A stretch of 64,000 nt of DNA from Nitrosarchaeum sp. (GTDB taxonomy: Archaea; Thermoproteota; Nitrososphaeria; Nitrososphaerales; Nitrosopumilaceae). The first letter of the stretch is position 1; every line of letters begins with the position of its first letter. The notes under the pieces were generated by a model. That model did no database searches. It saw only the letters and a program-made list of their open reading frames with translations, and was not told where the DNA came from. The translations under genes were made by a program, and so were the position numbers. Location: NCBI RefSeq assembly GCF_025699065.1, contig NZ_JAILWF010000001.1, forward strand, positions 273,626 through 337,625, written 5' to 3'. Of this stretch, positions 18,508 to 27,225 are shown piece by piece.

Positions 18508-19032
18508 ATGGAATCTATGCCAGAAGAGCCAAAAGATGTAGTGGTATTAGGAGCAATTGCAAGAGGAATAAAAAAATTCGACAAAATACAGAAAGCCGCT
18601 CAGATTGACGGTGAGGAATTAAACGAAATTCTTGAGAAATTAGAAAAAAGAGAATTGATACAGGTAGAAGAAAAAAAAGGATTATTTGGAAAAAAAATTG
18701 AGCTTAAAATTACAGATAAAGGAACAAAAGAACTAGAAGAAAGAATTCACGAATTACAAGATAAATGGAATCAAATGTCTTTATTGTATAAAAGCGGGGA
18801 TAAAGAAAAACTAAAGCAATACATGGACGATAACAAATCATTTCTTCCTACTATGATGTTTTTTGGAATAATGGACATTATGATGTTTTCAATGATGTTT
18901 AGTATGATGGGTATGATGATGACAGATTACGTACCAGCAGAAAGCATTCCAAATGACATGGGCGGAGAAGCTGCATCAGATGGAGGAATGGATTCAGATG
19001 GTGGCGGATTTGACTTTGATGTCGGATTCTAA
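18508..19032 (+). CDS. winged-helix protein with Met-rich hydrophobic segment and Gly/Asp tail
   Basis: 174 aa in three parts. Residues ~8-80 form a winged helix (VLGAIARGIKKFDKIQKAA, then a recognition-helix region and ITDKGTKELEERI). Residues ~110-137 are an unusual segment with about a dozen Met (MMFFGIMDIMMFSMMFSMM), hydrophobic enough to sit in a membrane or bind a hydrophobic partner. The last ~35 residues are acidic and Gly-rich (SDGGGFDFDVGF). It could be a membrane-tethered regulator or a Met-rich chaperone-like protein; nothing decides this. It is followed by birA on the same strand after 37 nt. Confidence 0.85.
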   Translation: MESMPEEPKDVVVLGAIARGIKKFDKIQKAAQIDGEELNEILEKLEKRELIQVEEKKGLFGKKIELKITDKGTKELEERIHELQDKWNQMSLLYKSGDKEKLKQYMDDNKSFLPTMMFFGIMDIMMFSMMFSMMGMMMTDYVPAESIPNDMGGEAASDGGMDSDGGGFDFDVGF

Positions 19033-19069
19033 GTTGATGTTTTATACCACAAACAAAAAATAAAATCAA

Positions 19070-20074
19070 ATGACATATAGTTCGTATGATAATCAAGGAG
19101 TAGTCAAAGTATTATCATTTCTAAAATCTCACAATACAGAATATCTTTCAGGGCAAGATTTGAGTGACGTATTACGAATAAGTAGAGTTGCTGTTTGGAA
19201 ACATATTAAAAAAATCAGAGCGTTGGGATATAAAATCGAGTCAAAACAAAAACTAGGATATAGATTAGAATCAAGTACTGATAAATTACTTCCATGGGAG
19301 ATAACATCAGGATTAAAGACCAAAACGTTTGGAAAACATATGTATTATTTTGATTCGGTTGATTCAACCCAAAACCATGCAATGAAAATAGCATCAGAAG
19401 CAATTCATGGTACAATGATCATTGCAGAGAAACAAACTAATGGAAAGGGAAGGATAGGAAGAAAGTGGATTTCGCCTAAAGGAGGAATATGGCTTTCCAT
19501 AATTCTGCATCCAAAATTCGACATGTCGTTAATCACATTATTTCCAATAGCATCAGCACTTGCATTATCAAACGCAATTGAGAAAACATTAAACATAAAA
19601 TCTGAATTAAAATGGCCAAACGACATTACAATTAATGGTAAAAAAGTTGCAGGAATGTTAGTTGATGCATCTATAGAATCAAACAAAATTGAAAATATGA
19701 TTCTTGGAGTAGGAATAAATTATAATGTTGAAGTTAAACAAATTGAAAAAATACTAAAAGATACTCCGAATTTTTACGGAGTTGCATCATTAAGTGAATA
19801 CAACAATACAATAAAACCAGTTTTACTGGTTCAATCGTTTTTATTAGAATTAGAAGAAATTTTTAATCAATTAAACAAAGGAGATGTTAAAAAAATAATT
19901 AGAGATTGGACAAAGAAATCATCTACCATAGGTCAAAATATAGAGCTAATTACAGAAGATGAGAAAATCAAAGGCAAAGCACTCAAAATAGATAATGATG
20001 GAGCATTAGTCATATCATCTAATAAAAAAAATAAAAGAATCACATCAGGAGATATAATTCATATTATAAAATAA
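19070..20074 (+). CDS. birA: biotin-[acetyl-CoA-carboxylase] ligase with N-terminal HTH (BirA type)
   Basis: 334 aa. The N-terminal winged helix (residues ~10-65, SDVLRISRVAVWKHIKKIR) is followed by the catalytic domain with GKGRIGRKWISPKGGIWLSI (biotinyl-adenylate loop), LKWPNDI and KVAGMLVD, and a C-terminal SH3-like domain. It attaches biotin to the carrier protein of acetyl-/propionyl-CoA carboxylase, the CO2-fixing enzyme of the 3HP/4HB cycle. The HTH domain suggests it also represses biotin or carboxylase genes, as in bacterial BirA; this is inference. Confidence 0.95.
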   Translation: MTYSSYDNQGVVKVLSFLKSHNTEYLSGQDLSDVLRISRVAVWKHIKKIRALGYKIESKQKLGYRLESSTDKLLPWEITSGLKTKTFGKHMYYFDSVDSTQNHAMKIASEAIHGTMIIAEKQTNGKGRIGRKWISPKGGIWLSIILHPKFDMSLITLFPIASALALSNAIEKTLNIKSELKWPNDITINGKKVAGMLVDASIESNKIENMILGVGINYNVEVKQIEKILKDTPNFYGVASLSEYNNTIKPVLLVQSFLLELEEIFNQLNKGDVKKIIRDWTKKSSTIGQNIELITEDEKIKGKALKIDNDGALVISSNKKNKRITSGDIIHIIK

Positions 20075-20083
20075 GACACTAAA

Positions 20084-20440
20084 TTATTTTTTAATGATTT
20101 TTTTATGTATAGTTTTTTTCTTGTTTTTTGAAACATTAGGTTTCTGGTCATGGATTAACTTTGACTGTTCTTTAAGTAGATTTTTTAGATCATTTTGAAT
20201 ATCAAAAATAGTGTCAACCAGGTCCTCTAATGCTTTAGAATATTGACTGTATGCAGACAGTAATTCTAACTGTTTTTTAGTAACTTTTGAAAAATACTCA
20301 TTTGAGCGTAAAAGATTAGTAGATGTAATTAGTTCAGGCATATCAGGTATTGGCCCTCCGAGTTTATCTAATTCTGATTGAATATCTTGAATTTTCTTAC
20401 GTAGTTCATAAATAATTTCACCTGTGCCTAATTTACTCAA
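20084..20440 (-). CDS. hypothetical coiled-coil protein
   Basis: 118 aa, almost wholly helical. Two coiled-coil stretches (residues ~8-30 and ~50-90) are followed by a very basic tail (KNKKKTIHKKIIKK), which may bind nucleic acid. It is convergent with birA, with a 9-nt gap. No family recognised. Confidence 0.7.
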   Translation of the reverse strand: MSKLGTGEIIYELRKKIQDIQSELDKLGGPIPDMPELITSTNLLRSNEYFSKVTKKQLELLSAYSQYSKALEDLVDTIFDIQNDLKNLLKEQSKLIHDQKPNVSKNKKKTIHKKIIKK

Positions 20441-20505
20441 TCTAAGATTTTGTAATTGTTAGAAGATTAAAGATTTACTGAAAATAAATAAAATGTGTAG
20501 CAAAA

Positions 20506-21996
20506 ATGACAAAAATATATCAAAATACAAATCATCTCAAAATAGAAATAAATTATAACCAAAGTACATCAGAGACATTGTCAATACGCATACTATGTGG
20601 AATGTTATTATTTATCAGTTTTTCAGTTCCATCATTTGCTCAAACTACATTTGATGCACAATCAATGTTCAAACAAGCTAATGAACACTTTTCAAAAGGA
20701 GAATATAACCAAGCAATTGTAATTTATGATGAAATTTTAGAAGAGATTCCAAATAACATATCCACAATGAAGATGAAGGCCATTGCACTAAGCAATTCAG
20801 GATATCATGACAGATCACTTAAAGAATTCTTCAAGATTCTTCAGGAAAAACCAAATGATGTAACTTCACTCATTGGCATGGGTGTTGGTTTTGGAAATTT
20901 AGGGGAATATCAAGAATCAAAATATTATTTTAAAAAAGCATTAAATGAAAAACCGGACAGCATTGTAATTAATAATTATAAAGAATTCACAGACCAGGTA
21001 ATTGCAAAATACCCATACATACCAACAGAAAAGCCTATGGATCTTCGAAAAGAAGGAACAGTTCAAATTCCAGAATGGGTCAAATTAATTGCAAAATGGT
21101 GGTCAGAAAAGCAAATTGAAGATTCAGAATTCACATCAGCATTATTATTTATGATTGAAAACAAAATAATACAAATTCCAATCATTGAAACAAAATCAGT
21201 AACAGAGAATAAAATACCAGACTGGATAAGAAACAACGCTTCATGGTGGGCTCAAAATATAATAAATGATCATGATTTTGTTTCAGGAATTCAATACATG
21301 ATAGAAAAAGGCATCTTAGTTGTAGACATTAAAAAATCACAAGAAGAAATTCAAAAAGATAAAGAATACAAATATAGTTTGTTTGAAAAATATATTCGTA
21401 ATATTTCAAAAAATATTTCAGATGAAAAAAGATACATTGAATATCCAAATCCAAGCGGAGATGTAATAAAAAAATTCCTCAGAGATTATACAAAATGGAA
21501 TTTTGAAGAAGAAGCAAAGACCGCTGCCAGTAATTTTCCAGATCCAACATATGAGATAGTCGACGGAACATATATTGTAAATTACAAAGTCTTCATTAAT
21601 GAACAACCATCAGGATTACCATTAAATCATGTAAGTACATTAAAAAATTCTTTCGGATTTTGGGAAAAACAGGAATTAAGTTCTGAAGGAAATAAAGTTA
21701 AAATAATTTTTGAAATTACTACTCAGAAACATGAAGCAAATGTTTGGGTTACATGGGTAGTACGCAATATTGGAGAAGGAGTATTAGGCCATGCACATCT
21801 AGGAAAAGGAGTTGTAGAAGTAACATTAGGCGATTATAATTGTGATGGAAGATTTCAACTGTATGATGTTAAAACAGTTGAAACTATTATGACACATGAG
21901 TTGGGTCATTCGATAGGATTGACACATGTTTCTGATCCAAACAATATCATGTATCCATCATTAAAACCAAATTATGCATATTGTCTATTAGGATGA
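20506..21996 (+). CDS. secreted TPR-containing metalloprotease (matrixin-like)
   Basis: 496 aa in the longest frame. A signal peptide (ILCGMLLFISFSVPSFAQT) begins near residue 25, so the real start may be the TTG at 20578. Mature domains in order: TPR-like helices (~50-155); two copies of a ~40-residue Trp-rich module starting IPEWVKLIAKWW (~188) and IPDWIRNNASWW (~236); then a C-terminal metalloprotease domain with the metzincin zinc site HELGHSIGLTH (~464-474) and a downstream Met (NNIMYPS), as in matrixins. It is probably exported and anchored or held by its repeats. The Trp module recurs in many thaumarchaeal exported proteins. Confidence 0.88.
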   Translation: MTKIYQNTNHLKIEINYNQSTSETLSIRILCGMLLFISFSVPSFAQTTFDAQSMFKQANEHFSKGEYNQAIVIYDEILEEIPNNISTMKMKAIALSNSGYHDRSLKEFFKILQEKPNDVTSLIGMGVGFGNLGEYQESKYYFKKALNEKPDSIVINNYKEFTDQVIAKYPYIPTEKPMDLRKEGTVQIPEWVKLIAKWWSEKQIEDSEFTSALLFMIENKIIQIPIIETKSVTENKIPDWIRNNASWWAQNIINDHDFVSGIQYMIEKGILVVDIKKSQEEIQKDKEYKYSLFEKYIRNISKNISDEKRYIEYPNPSGDVIKKFLRDYTKWNFEEEAKTAASNFPDPTYEIVDGTYIVNYKVFINEQPSGLPLNHVSTLKNSFGFWEKQELSSEGNKVKIIFEITTQKHEANVWVTWVVRNIGEGVLGHAHLGKGVVEVTLGDYNCDGRFQLYDVKTVETIMTHELGHSIGLTHVSDPNNIMYPSLKPNYAYCLLG

Positions 21997-22056
21997 TTTT
22001 AGAATTAAAGCTAAATGTTTCTAAATCCTTAAGTTGATAATTTACACAGAAAATTT

Positions 22057-22164
22057 GTGAGTTTTAGAGCAAGTATTTTTTCAAAAAAAGAATTATTAAT
22101 TATAATTGGATCTTCAGTTATTATTTCAGTGATATTGTATACCACTTATGTTACAAGTAAATAA
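22057..22164 (+). CDS. 35-aa single-span membrane microprotein
   Basis: GTG start, TAA stop. It begins VSFRASIFSKKELL and has one strongly hydrophobic segment (LLIIIGSSVIISVILYTTYV). Positive residues before the helix suggest the N terminus is inside. An AT-rich box about 25 nt upstream could be its promoter. It might be chance, but codon use and a clean TM helix favour a real gene. Confidence 0.45.
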   Translation: MSFRASIFSKKELLIIIGSSVIISVILYTTYVTSK

Positions 22165-22496
22165 TTAGATCTAAACTCATTTGTAGCCTCAAATAAATAA
22201 AATTTTGAATTAGATTATCAGATTGAGATAGTTATCAATCACATCATTTAATAAAATAAATAAAAGGTAGAACAAAAACAAAATACTAAAACATTTAACA
22301 AAATCAGAATATTCGATCAAAATTCAAATATATTAAAAATAGTTTTCAAAATTTATTATGCAAACATTGTTAAAATATTACATTTTATTTATTCTAGTTT
22401 CATAGAATTAGAATAAGAATTAGCTTAGCCTACATACAATTAACCTGTTGAAGCAATGTAAAACGATAATAAGGTAAATGAGATATTGTAATTATT
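22165..22496. other. 332-base AT-rich gap before tfb
   Basis: No convincing gene on either strand. It is very AT-rich with many A/T runs and probably contains the tfb promoter and 5' region. I see no clear hairpin or repeat. Confidence 0.4.
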
Positions 22497-23408
22497 ATGC
22501 TTAAGAGTACAACGGTGTCTGGGCCTAAATGTCCTTCGTGTGGAGATAGAAAAATGGTTACTGATGAAACCACGGGAGAATTATTTTGTGGCAGATGTGG
22601 TTTTGTAGTTACGGATAAAATTTCAGATACTGGTGCAGAGTGGCGTTCATTTACAAATGACGACACAAATAGAGCTAGAACCGGAGCTGGAACATCATTG
22701 ACAATGCATGACATGGGATTATCAACAGTTATCGGAGCTGCAAACAAAGATTCTACCGGAAAACCTTTAACATCATCGATGAAAAGTTCAATCGAAAGAT
22801 TACGAACTTGGGACAGTAGATCACAAGCTCATTCTTCTGCAGATAGAAATCTAAGACAGGCATTAAATGAGATGGGAAAATTAAAAGACAAACTTGCATT
22901 AACTGACGCAGTAGTTGAAAAAGCTGCATACATTTACCGAAAGGCCATGGAAAAAAAATTGGTAAGAGGCCGTTCAATTCAAGGATTAGTTGCAGCTTGT
23001 CTTTATGCAGCATGTAGAAATACAGAGACCCCTAGAACATTAGACGACGTTGCAAATGGCATCAACATTAGAAGAAAGGATGTTGCAAGATGCTATAGGT
23101 TAATTTTTAGAGAATTGGAGCTAAAAATGCCAGTGGTTGATCCAGTTAAAGGAGTATCAAGAATTGCAAGTATTGCAGAATTAAGTGAAAAAAGTAAACG
23201 AAAAGCAGTAGAAATTTTAGAACAAGCAAAAAAAATAGGCATGGTGGCGGGAAAAGACCCAATGGGAATAGCTGCTGCTGCACTGTATTTAGCATGTATT
23301 AGCACAGGGGAGGTAAAATCTCAAAAAGATATTTCAATTGCATCAGGAGTTACTGAAGTAACAATCAGAAATAGATGCGCAGGTTTAAGAAAAATGCTTC
23401 AAAACTAG
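22497..23408 (+). CDS. tfb: transcription initiation factor TFB (TFIIB)
   Basis: 303 aa. An N-terminal zinc ribbon (CPSCGDRKMVTD ... FCGRCGF, residues ~9-34), a B-finger/linker (EWRSFTNDD) and two cyclin-like repeats, each with a conserved helix (GLVAACLYAACRNTETPRT; GIAAAALYLACISTGE). It recruits RNA polymerase to TBP-bound TATA promoters and reads the BRE. Thaumarchaeota often carry several TFBs; only one is in this window. The small downstream gene starts within a few bases of its stop. Confidence 0.97.
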   Translation: MLKSTTVSGPKCPSCGDRKMVTDETTGELFCGRCGFVVTDKISDTGAEWRSFTNDDTNRARTGAGTSLTMHDMGLSTVIGAANKDSTGKPLTSSMKSSIERLRTWDSRSQAHSSADRNLRQALNEMGKLKDKLALTDAVVEKAAYIYRKAMEKKLVRGRSIQGLVAACLYAACRNTETPRTLDDVANGINIRRKDVARCYRLIFRELELKMPVVDPVKGVSRIASIAELSEKSKRKAVEILEQAKKIGMVAGKDPMGIAAAALYLACISTGEVKSQKDISIASGVTEVTIRNRCAGLRKMLQN

Positions 23409-23416
23409 TGGAAAAT

Positions 23417-23710
23417 ATGCTGAACAGTGAAAATACATGGTCAGATTGGCTTGACTTTAATGAAGATACAATTTCAAAAATACCTCAATCAGCAGGAGTG
23501 TATATGATGCATGCATCAATGAAAATTTTATTCATTGGAGGTGCTGAAAATATTAAAAAAAGTATACAGGAAAAAGAAAAAGAGCCATGCATGTCAAAAG
23601 CCACCAGAGTAAGATACATGCAAACTAGTTCTTATGAACAAGTTTCAGAAGATTTAATCAAAGATTATCAAGATAGACATGAAGGAAAGATTCCACTATG
23701 TATGGGTTAA
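23417..23710 (+). CDS. small protein with possible GIY-YIG-like fold
   Basis: About 97 aa from the ATG at 23417; a GTG at 23408 overlapping the tfb stop is an alternative, and a longer frame from 23375 would overlap tfb. The pattern AGVYMMHA ... KILFIGGAENIKKSI resembles the start of the GIY-YIG nuclease fold (GVY, then FIG and a helix), but the usual catalytic Arg and Glu are not obvious. It is immediately downstream of tfb and presumably co-transcribed. Confidence 0.65.
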   Translation: MLNSENTWSDWLDFNEDTISKIPQSAGVYMMHASMKILFIGGAENIKKSIQEKEKEPCMSKATRVRYMQTSSYEQVSEDLIKDYQDRHEGKIPLCMG

Positions 23711-23748
23711 CCCCAAACAATTCCAAAATATTTTCCGAATTTCAAAAA

Positions 23749-24171
23749 CTATAATGCATGATTTTTGAATCTTTCATATTCAAGTGCATCCCAAGGAAAC
23801 ACAATGTATTCAGTCCCTTTTGTTTTTTGAGCATATACTAATTGTTTAGGATATTTTTTGCCGGTTCTAGCAAATAAAGTAGCATATACAAAATCAGAAG
23901 GATTGGTTACTTTTTGAATTATTTTCTTAAATGTTTTTCCAGAATCGTAAATATCATCAACAAAAAGAGAGTCCGAAGAAATTTTATTTTTATCCACAAG
24001 TATTGTATCAATTCCCAAGTGATCAGCTAATAACCTTGCAGGAATTAAACCACCACGACTAACTGTAGAAATACTTGAAAAAAAATGTGAAGATTCTAAA
24101 ATTTTTTTAGAAAGCAATTCTGTCAATCGCTCAATATCAGTCCAAGTAACATTTTGTGAAAGAGTATTCAT
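23749..24171 (-). CDS. phosphoribosyltransferase-fold protein (purine PRT type)
   Basis: 140 aa. The PRPP-binding motif SLFVDDIYDSGKTF (residues ~73-86) and the early loop TVSRGGLIPARLLADHLG are typical of xanthine/hypoxanthine-guanine PRTs. The base specificity cannot be told from sequence alone. The short length matches compact archaeal Gpt/Hpt-like enzymes. It is convergent with the tfb pair. Confidence 0.88.
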   Translation of the reverse strand: MNTLSQNVTWTDIERLTELLSKKILESSHFFSSISTVSRGGLIPARLLADHLGIDTILVDKNKISSDSLFVDDIYDSGKTFKKIIQKVTNPSDFVYATLFARTGKKYPKQLVYAQKTKGTEYIVFPWDALEYERFKNHAL

Positions 24172-24218
24172 GTATGTTTGGTGCTTGTACCTAGATTAAG
24201 TTGTTATGATAAAATGAT

Positions 24219-24611
24219 TTAAAAAGTACCCATTACCGGTTTTTTTAGAGGCTCAATAATCTCAAGGATATTAAATGCGTATTTACTGAAATTTGCTTCC
24301 TTTTCAGAAGATACTAACAAAACATCATCGTTTGCTAATGGAAAACTCATCACAATTACCTTATCTCGATAAGACATTGAAAAATGAACTTCACCAAATT
24401 CTTTATCAAACTCATGCCTCATGCGAACTCTAAGTGCAAGTTCCATGAACATCATTTCATCTTGTTTTTGAGATTCTAATGAGTGCATTCCCTTTTTCAT
24501 TCCCCCTGTAACAAGATGACCTCGACTATTGATTATTCTAGCAGACCTAAGAAGGGGGTCCAATTGAATAATTTTTTGACATGTTTGTTCTAGTTCTTCA
24601 ACACTAGCCAC
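24219..24611 (-). CDS. second member of the unassigned ~130-aa paralogue family
   Basis: 130 aa. Aligns by eye with the product at 4239: ARIINSRGHLVTGGMKKG, then MRHEFDKEFG and DKVIVMSF with the closing DVLLVSSE strand. The central GPIDYIA motif is diverged here (GEVHFSM). It is divergent from phaE with only 53 nt between the two starts, so they share a promoter region; a link with PHA metabolism is possible but unproven. Confidence 0.85.
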   Translation of the reverse strand: MASVEELEQTCQKIIQLDPLLRSARIINSRGHLVTGGMKKGMHSLESQKQDEMMFMELALRVRMRHEFDKEFGEVHFSMSYRDKVIVMSFPLANDDVLLVSSEKEANFSKYAFNILEIIEPLKKPVMGTF

Positions 24612-24664
24612 TTGTCTAATTAAACAAGCGATCTATTTATTGAGAGCTATCACAATAATAATCC

Positions 24665-25258
24665 GTGGAATCAGAATCTCAAAAAGACGTTACAGATTAT
24701 TATAAACACCTATCCTTATTCTGGACAGATATTCTTCATTTAATGTCCAGTAAGCCTCAAGCCTTGACTTCATTAGGTCCAATGAGAGCTTTTGCTTCAA
24801 ATTCAAAGAAAATATCAACTGAGCTAATACAGATTAATGAAAACTTGATGGAATTTAACAAATATGTCACAGAATACTATAAGCAATTAGCAGAAACATG
24901 GAATGAGGCACAAAAGAAAGTAAATCTAAAAGCTCCGGATGTACCACATGACATTGAGCAAATTGAATCATTTAAAAGAATATGGATAGATATTTTTGAT
25001 AATGATTTTACAGAATTATTTGATTCTGAAAAATTTGGAGTAAATTATGGAAAATTAGTTTCAAAAGAGCTTGAACTGACAAAAAATTGGCACAACATTT
25101 CAAATGTGATATTACAGGCTGCAAATCTTCCAAGCAAAGAGGAGATTGATGAGGTATACAAAGAAATACATGCGCTGAAAAAAAGAGTTACAAAGCTAGA
25201 GATTGAATTAAAAAAGAAAAAACCAAGTAACGTGGAGATAACAAAAAATGAAAAGTGA
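24665..25258 (+). CDS. phaE: class III PHA synthase subunit PhaE
   Basis: 197 aa, GTG start. A helical protein with the PhaE C-terminal signature LPSKEEIDEVYKEIHALKKR (residues ~160-180) followed by a coiled coil (VTKLEIELKKKK). PhaE has no catalytic site; it binds PhaC and is needed for polymerisation. It overlaps phaC by 11 nt. Archaeal PhaE proteins diverge strongly outside the C-terminal motif, as here. Confidence 0.9.
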   Translation: MESESQKDVTDYYKHLSLFWTDILHLMSSKPQALTSLGPMRAFASNSKKISTELIQINENLMEFNKYVTEYYKQLAETWNEAQKKVNLKAPDVPHDIEQIESFKRIWIDIFDNDFTELFDSEKFGVNYGKLVSKELELTKNWHNISNVILQAANLPSKEEIDEVYKEIHALKKRVTKLEIELKKKKPSNVEITKNEK

Positions 25259-26312
25259 GTCAAAATTTGATCCTAAAATCATCGAAGAGATGATAAAATT
25301 TAGTAAGCATGTTATAGATGCACCCAAGTTAGTTTCAGCTCCTGATGAAATCAGTCTAGAAATTACACCTCATGATGTAGTTCAAGAAATTGATAAAACA
25401 AGACTATTACATTACAAACCACTAACAGATAAACAACATAAAACACCGTTACTAATTTCATATGCGTTAATTAACAGATATCATATTTTAGATATACAAC
25501 CAGAAAAAAGCTGGGTTAGAAATTTGCTAATGCAGGGATTTGATGTGTATATGCTAGATTGGGGATCTCCAACTAGTATGGACAAATATTTGGATTTTGA
25601 TGATTATGTTAATGGATATTTAGATAGTAGTGTAGAGTTAATCAAAGACGAATCATCAGTAGAAAAAATATCCCTACAGGGATATTGTACAGGAGCTACA
25701 ATTGCAACTGCATATACAGCATTACATCCAGAAAGTGTGAAAAACTATATCGCGACAGCACCAGTCATTGATGGATGGAGAGATACCACAGTAATTAGTA
25801 ATCTTGCAAAGCATATGGACGTAGACAAAATGGTAGAAACTATAGGAAATATGCCTCCTGAATTCATGTATTACTGTTTTTCCGTTCTAAAACCGTTTGA
25901 ACAGGGAATTGAAAAATATGTCAATTTTTTCAAAAATATAGAGAATAAAAAATTTGTTGATAATTTTCTAAGAGTAGAAAAATGGCTTGGGGACACACCG
26001 CCTATTCCAGGTGCTCTTTTCAGACAATGGATTAAGGATATTTATCAAGATAATCTACTAATTCAAAACAAGATGTTTGTTGGTGGAAGTCACATAGATT
26101 TGAAGAAGATAAACATGCCAATATTTACACAAGTTGCAGTAGGGGATCACCTAGTATCACCTGAGTGTAGTATGCCACTCCATTATGCGGTAGGAAGTGA
26201 GGATAAAACATTGAAAATATACCCAACTGGGCATGTAGGAATGATTGCTAGTTCATTATCTCAAAATAAGGTATTACCAGAGCTAGGAAATTGGCTTGCT
26301 GAAAGATCATAA
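25248..26312 (+). CDS. phaC: class III poly(3-hydroxyalkanoate) synthase subunit PhaC
   Basis: 354 aa, typical for class III. The lipase-like box has Cys in place of Ser (GYCTGA, Cys147), with Asp300 (VGDHLVSPE) and His329 (TGHVGM) completing the triad. VYMLDWGSPT is the other family hallmark. It polymerises (R)-3-hydroxyacyl-CoA into PHA granules. A 3-hydroxyacyl-CoA dehydrogenase of the carbon-fixation cycle is encoded at 48224, but it probably makes or uses the S isomer, so an R-specific reductase or hydratase is also needed. Confidence 0.95.
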   Translation: MKSESKFDPKIIEEMIKFSKHVIDAPKLVSAPDEISLEITPHDVVQEIDKTRLLHYKPLTDKQHKTPLLISYALINRYHILDIQPEKSWVRNLLMQGFDVYMLDWGSPTSMDKYLDFDDYVNGYLDSSVELIKDESSVEKISLQGYCTGATIATAYTALHPESVKNYIATAPVIDGWRDTTVISNLAKHMDVDKMVETIGNMPPEFMYYCFSVLKPFEQGIEKYVNFFKNIENKKFVDNFLRVEKWLGDTPPIPGALFRQWIKDIYQDNLLIQNKMFVGGSHIDLKKINMPIFTQVAVGDHLVSPECSMPLHYAVGSEDKTLKIYPTGHVGMIASSLSQNKVLPELGNWLAERS

Positions 26313-26341
26313 AATAAAAAATAAAAAAATAAAATTTACCA

Positions 26342-26767
26342 CTAGTTGTTCTTTGTGGTGAATGCAGATATCCAGGATTGAAGAATGTTTCTATTCAAGT
26401 CAGCAAAGGATTTTGCATTATCGTTGAATGTTTTGATGTTTTGTTGGGTTGAATCAATTGTTGCTAGTGTTATCTGATTGTGTATTGATGCTACTTTAAC
26501 AATTTCTTCAGCAGTATCATTCATTACTTTTAGTGTTGCTTGTGGAATGTTTGTTGCAACACCAAATTTCTTTGCATACTCTTTTTGTAATGTGATTGTA
26601 GAATCAACAACATTTTCATATGCTTGTAAATATTCTTGCTGAACATTTGTAATTGATTGATGATACTGTGGTACTGATTGTCTAATACCGGTAAATATTT
26701 TGTCTATGTTTTCCTGATATACAGAAAATATATCTTTAGATCCTGGTGTTTGTTCGTTTTTACTCAT
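26342..26767 (-). CDS. phasin-like PHA granule-associated protein
   Basis: 141 aa, fully helical and amphipathic (QEYLQAYENVVDSTITLQKE; TAEEIVKVASIHNQITLATI), with the build of PhaP phasins that coat PHA granules. Its start overlaps the end of the upstream AbrB-phasin gene (ATGA), and a near-perfect Shine-Dalgarno site lies at 26771-26781. It is convergent with phaC, 29 nt apart. Assignment rests on composition and context. Confidence 0.78.
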   Translation of the reverse strand: MSKNEQTPGSKDIFSVYQENIDKIFTGIRQSVPQYHQSITNVQQEYLQAYENVVDSTITLQKEYAKKFGVATNIPQATLKVMNDTAEEIVKVASIHNQITLATIDSTQQNIKTFNDNAKSFADLNRNILQSWISAFTTKNN

Positions 26768-27189
26768 TGTTTCACCTCCTTATTTTTTGATTTTTTGGCT
26801 ATTGGAAGGACTATGACTTGTACCAAGTCGCCCTCACCTAATCCAAGTGCATTACGTTCTGCCTCTGGAATTGAAATTCTTCCATTACTACTTACAGTTG
26901 TTTTGTATGCTCCCCAATTCATAAAAGATGGAAGCATTTGACCGATTTGAAACATAGTCTCCATACTTTTGTTTTGCATAGAGGACATATTTTTCATCAT
27001 ATCAGATTGAACTTGTCTCGTATTATCAGAAACTTCTCTAAGAGTTTCTAAAGGATTGAATGTTTGTGTATTTTGATTTGTCATCAACATGCCAAAATGC
27101 TTCATAAATTCAGCTTGTGCACGACCATTTTTTTGAATCCAATCTTTGAACATTTCAGAAGGATTGAATTGGTTATAATTACCACTCAT
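26764..27189 (-). CDS. phasin-like protein fused to a C-terminal AbrB/SpoVT domain (PhaR-like)
   Basis: 141 aa. Residues ~1-90 are helical and granule-protein-like (MFKDWIQKNGRAQAEFMKHF). Residues ~98-135 form an AbrB/SpoVT swapped-hairpin DNA-binding domain (VSSNGRISIPEAERNALGLG, then GDLVQVIVLPI). In haloarchaea a PHA regulator with an AbrB domain, PhaR, sits next to the phasin gene and binds both granules and DNA; this fusion plus the overlapping phasin gene suggests the same logic. Upstream lies a hydrolase gene at 36 nt. Confidence 0.85.
   Translation of the reverse strand: MSGNYNQFNPSEMFKDWIQKNGRAQAEFMKHFGMLMTNQNTQTFNPLETLREVSDNTRQVQSDMMKNMSSMQNKSMETMFQIGQMLPSFMNWGAYKTTVSSNGRISIPEAERNALGLGEGDLVQVIVLPIAKKSKNKEVKQ
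26771..26781 (-). promoter_or_regulatory. strong Shine-Dalgarno site for the phasin gene
   Basis: Read on the minus strand, AAGGAGGTGAA lies a few bases before the ATG at 26767 and inside the preceding coding frame. It is complementary to the 16S 3' tail in this window (TCACCTCCTT). It should allow high, independent initiation of the phasin. Confidence 0.75.
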
Positions 27190-27225
27190 TGGTAAATATT
27201 GGAACTAGAAGGTATATAAACTAAT

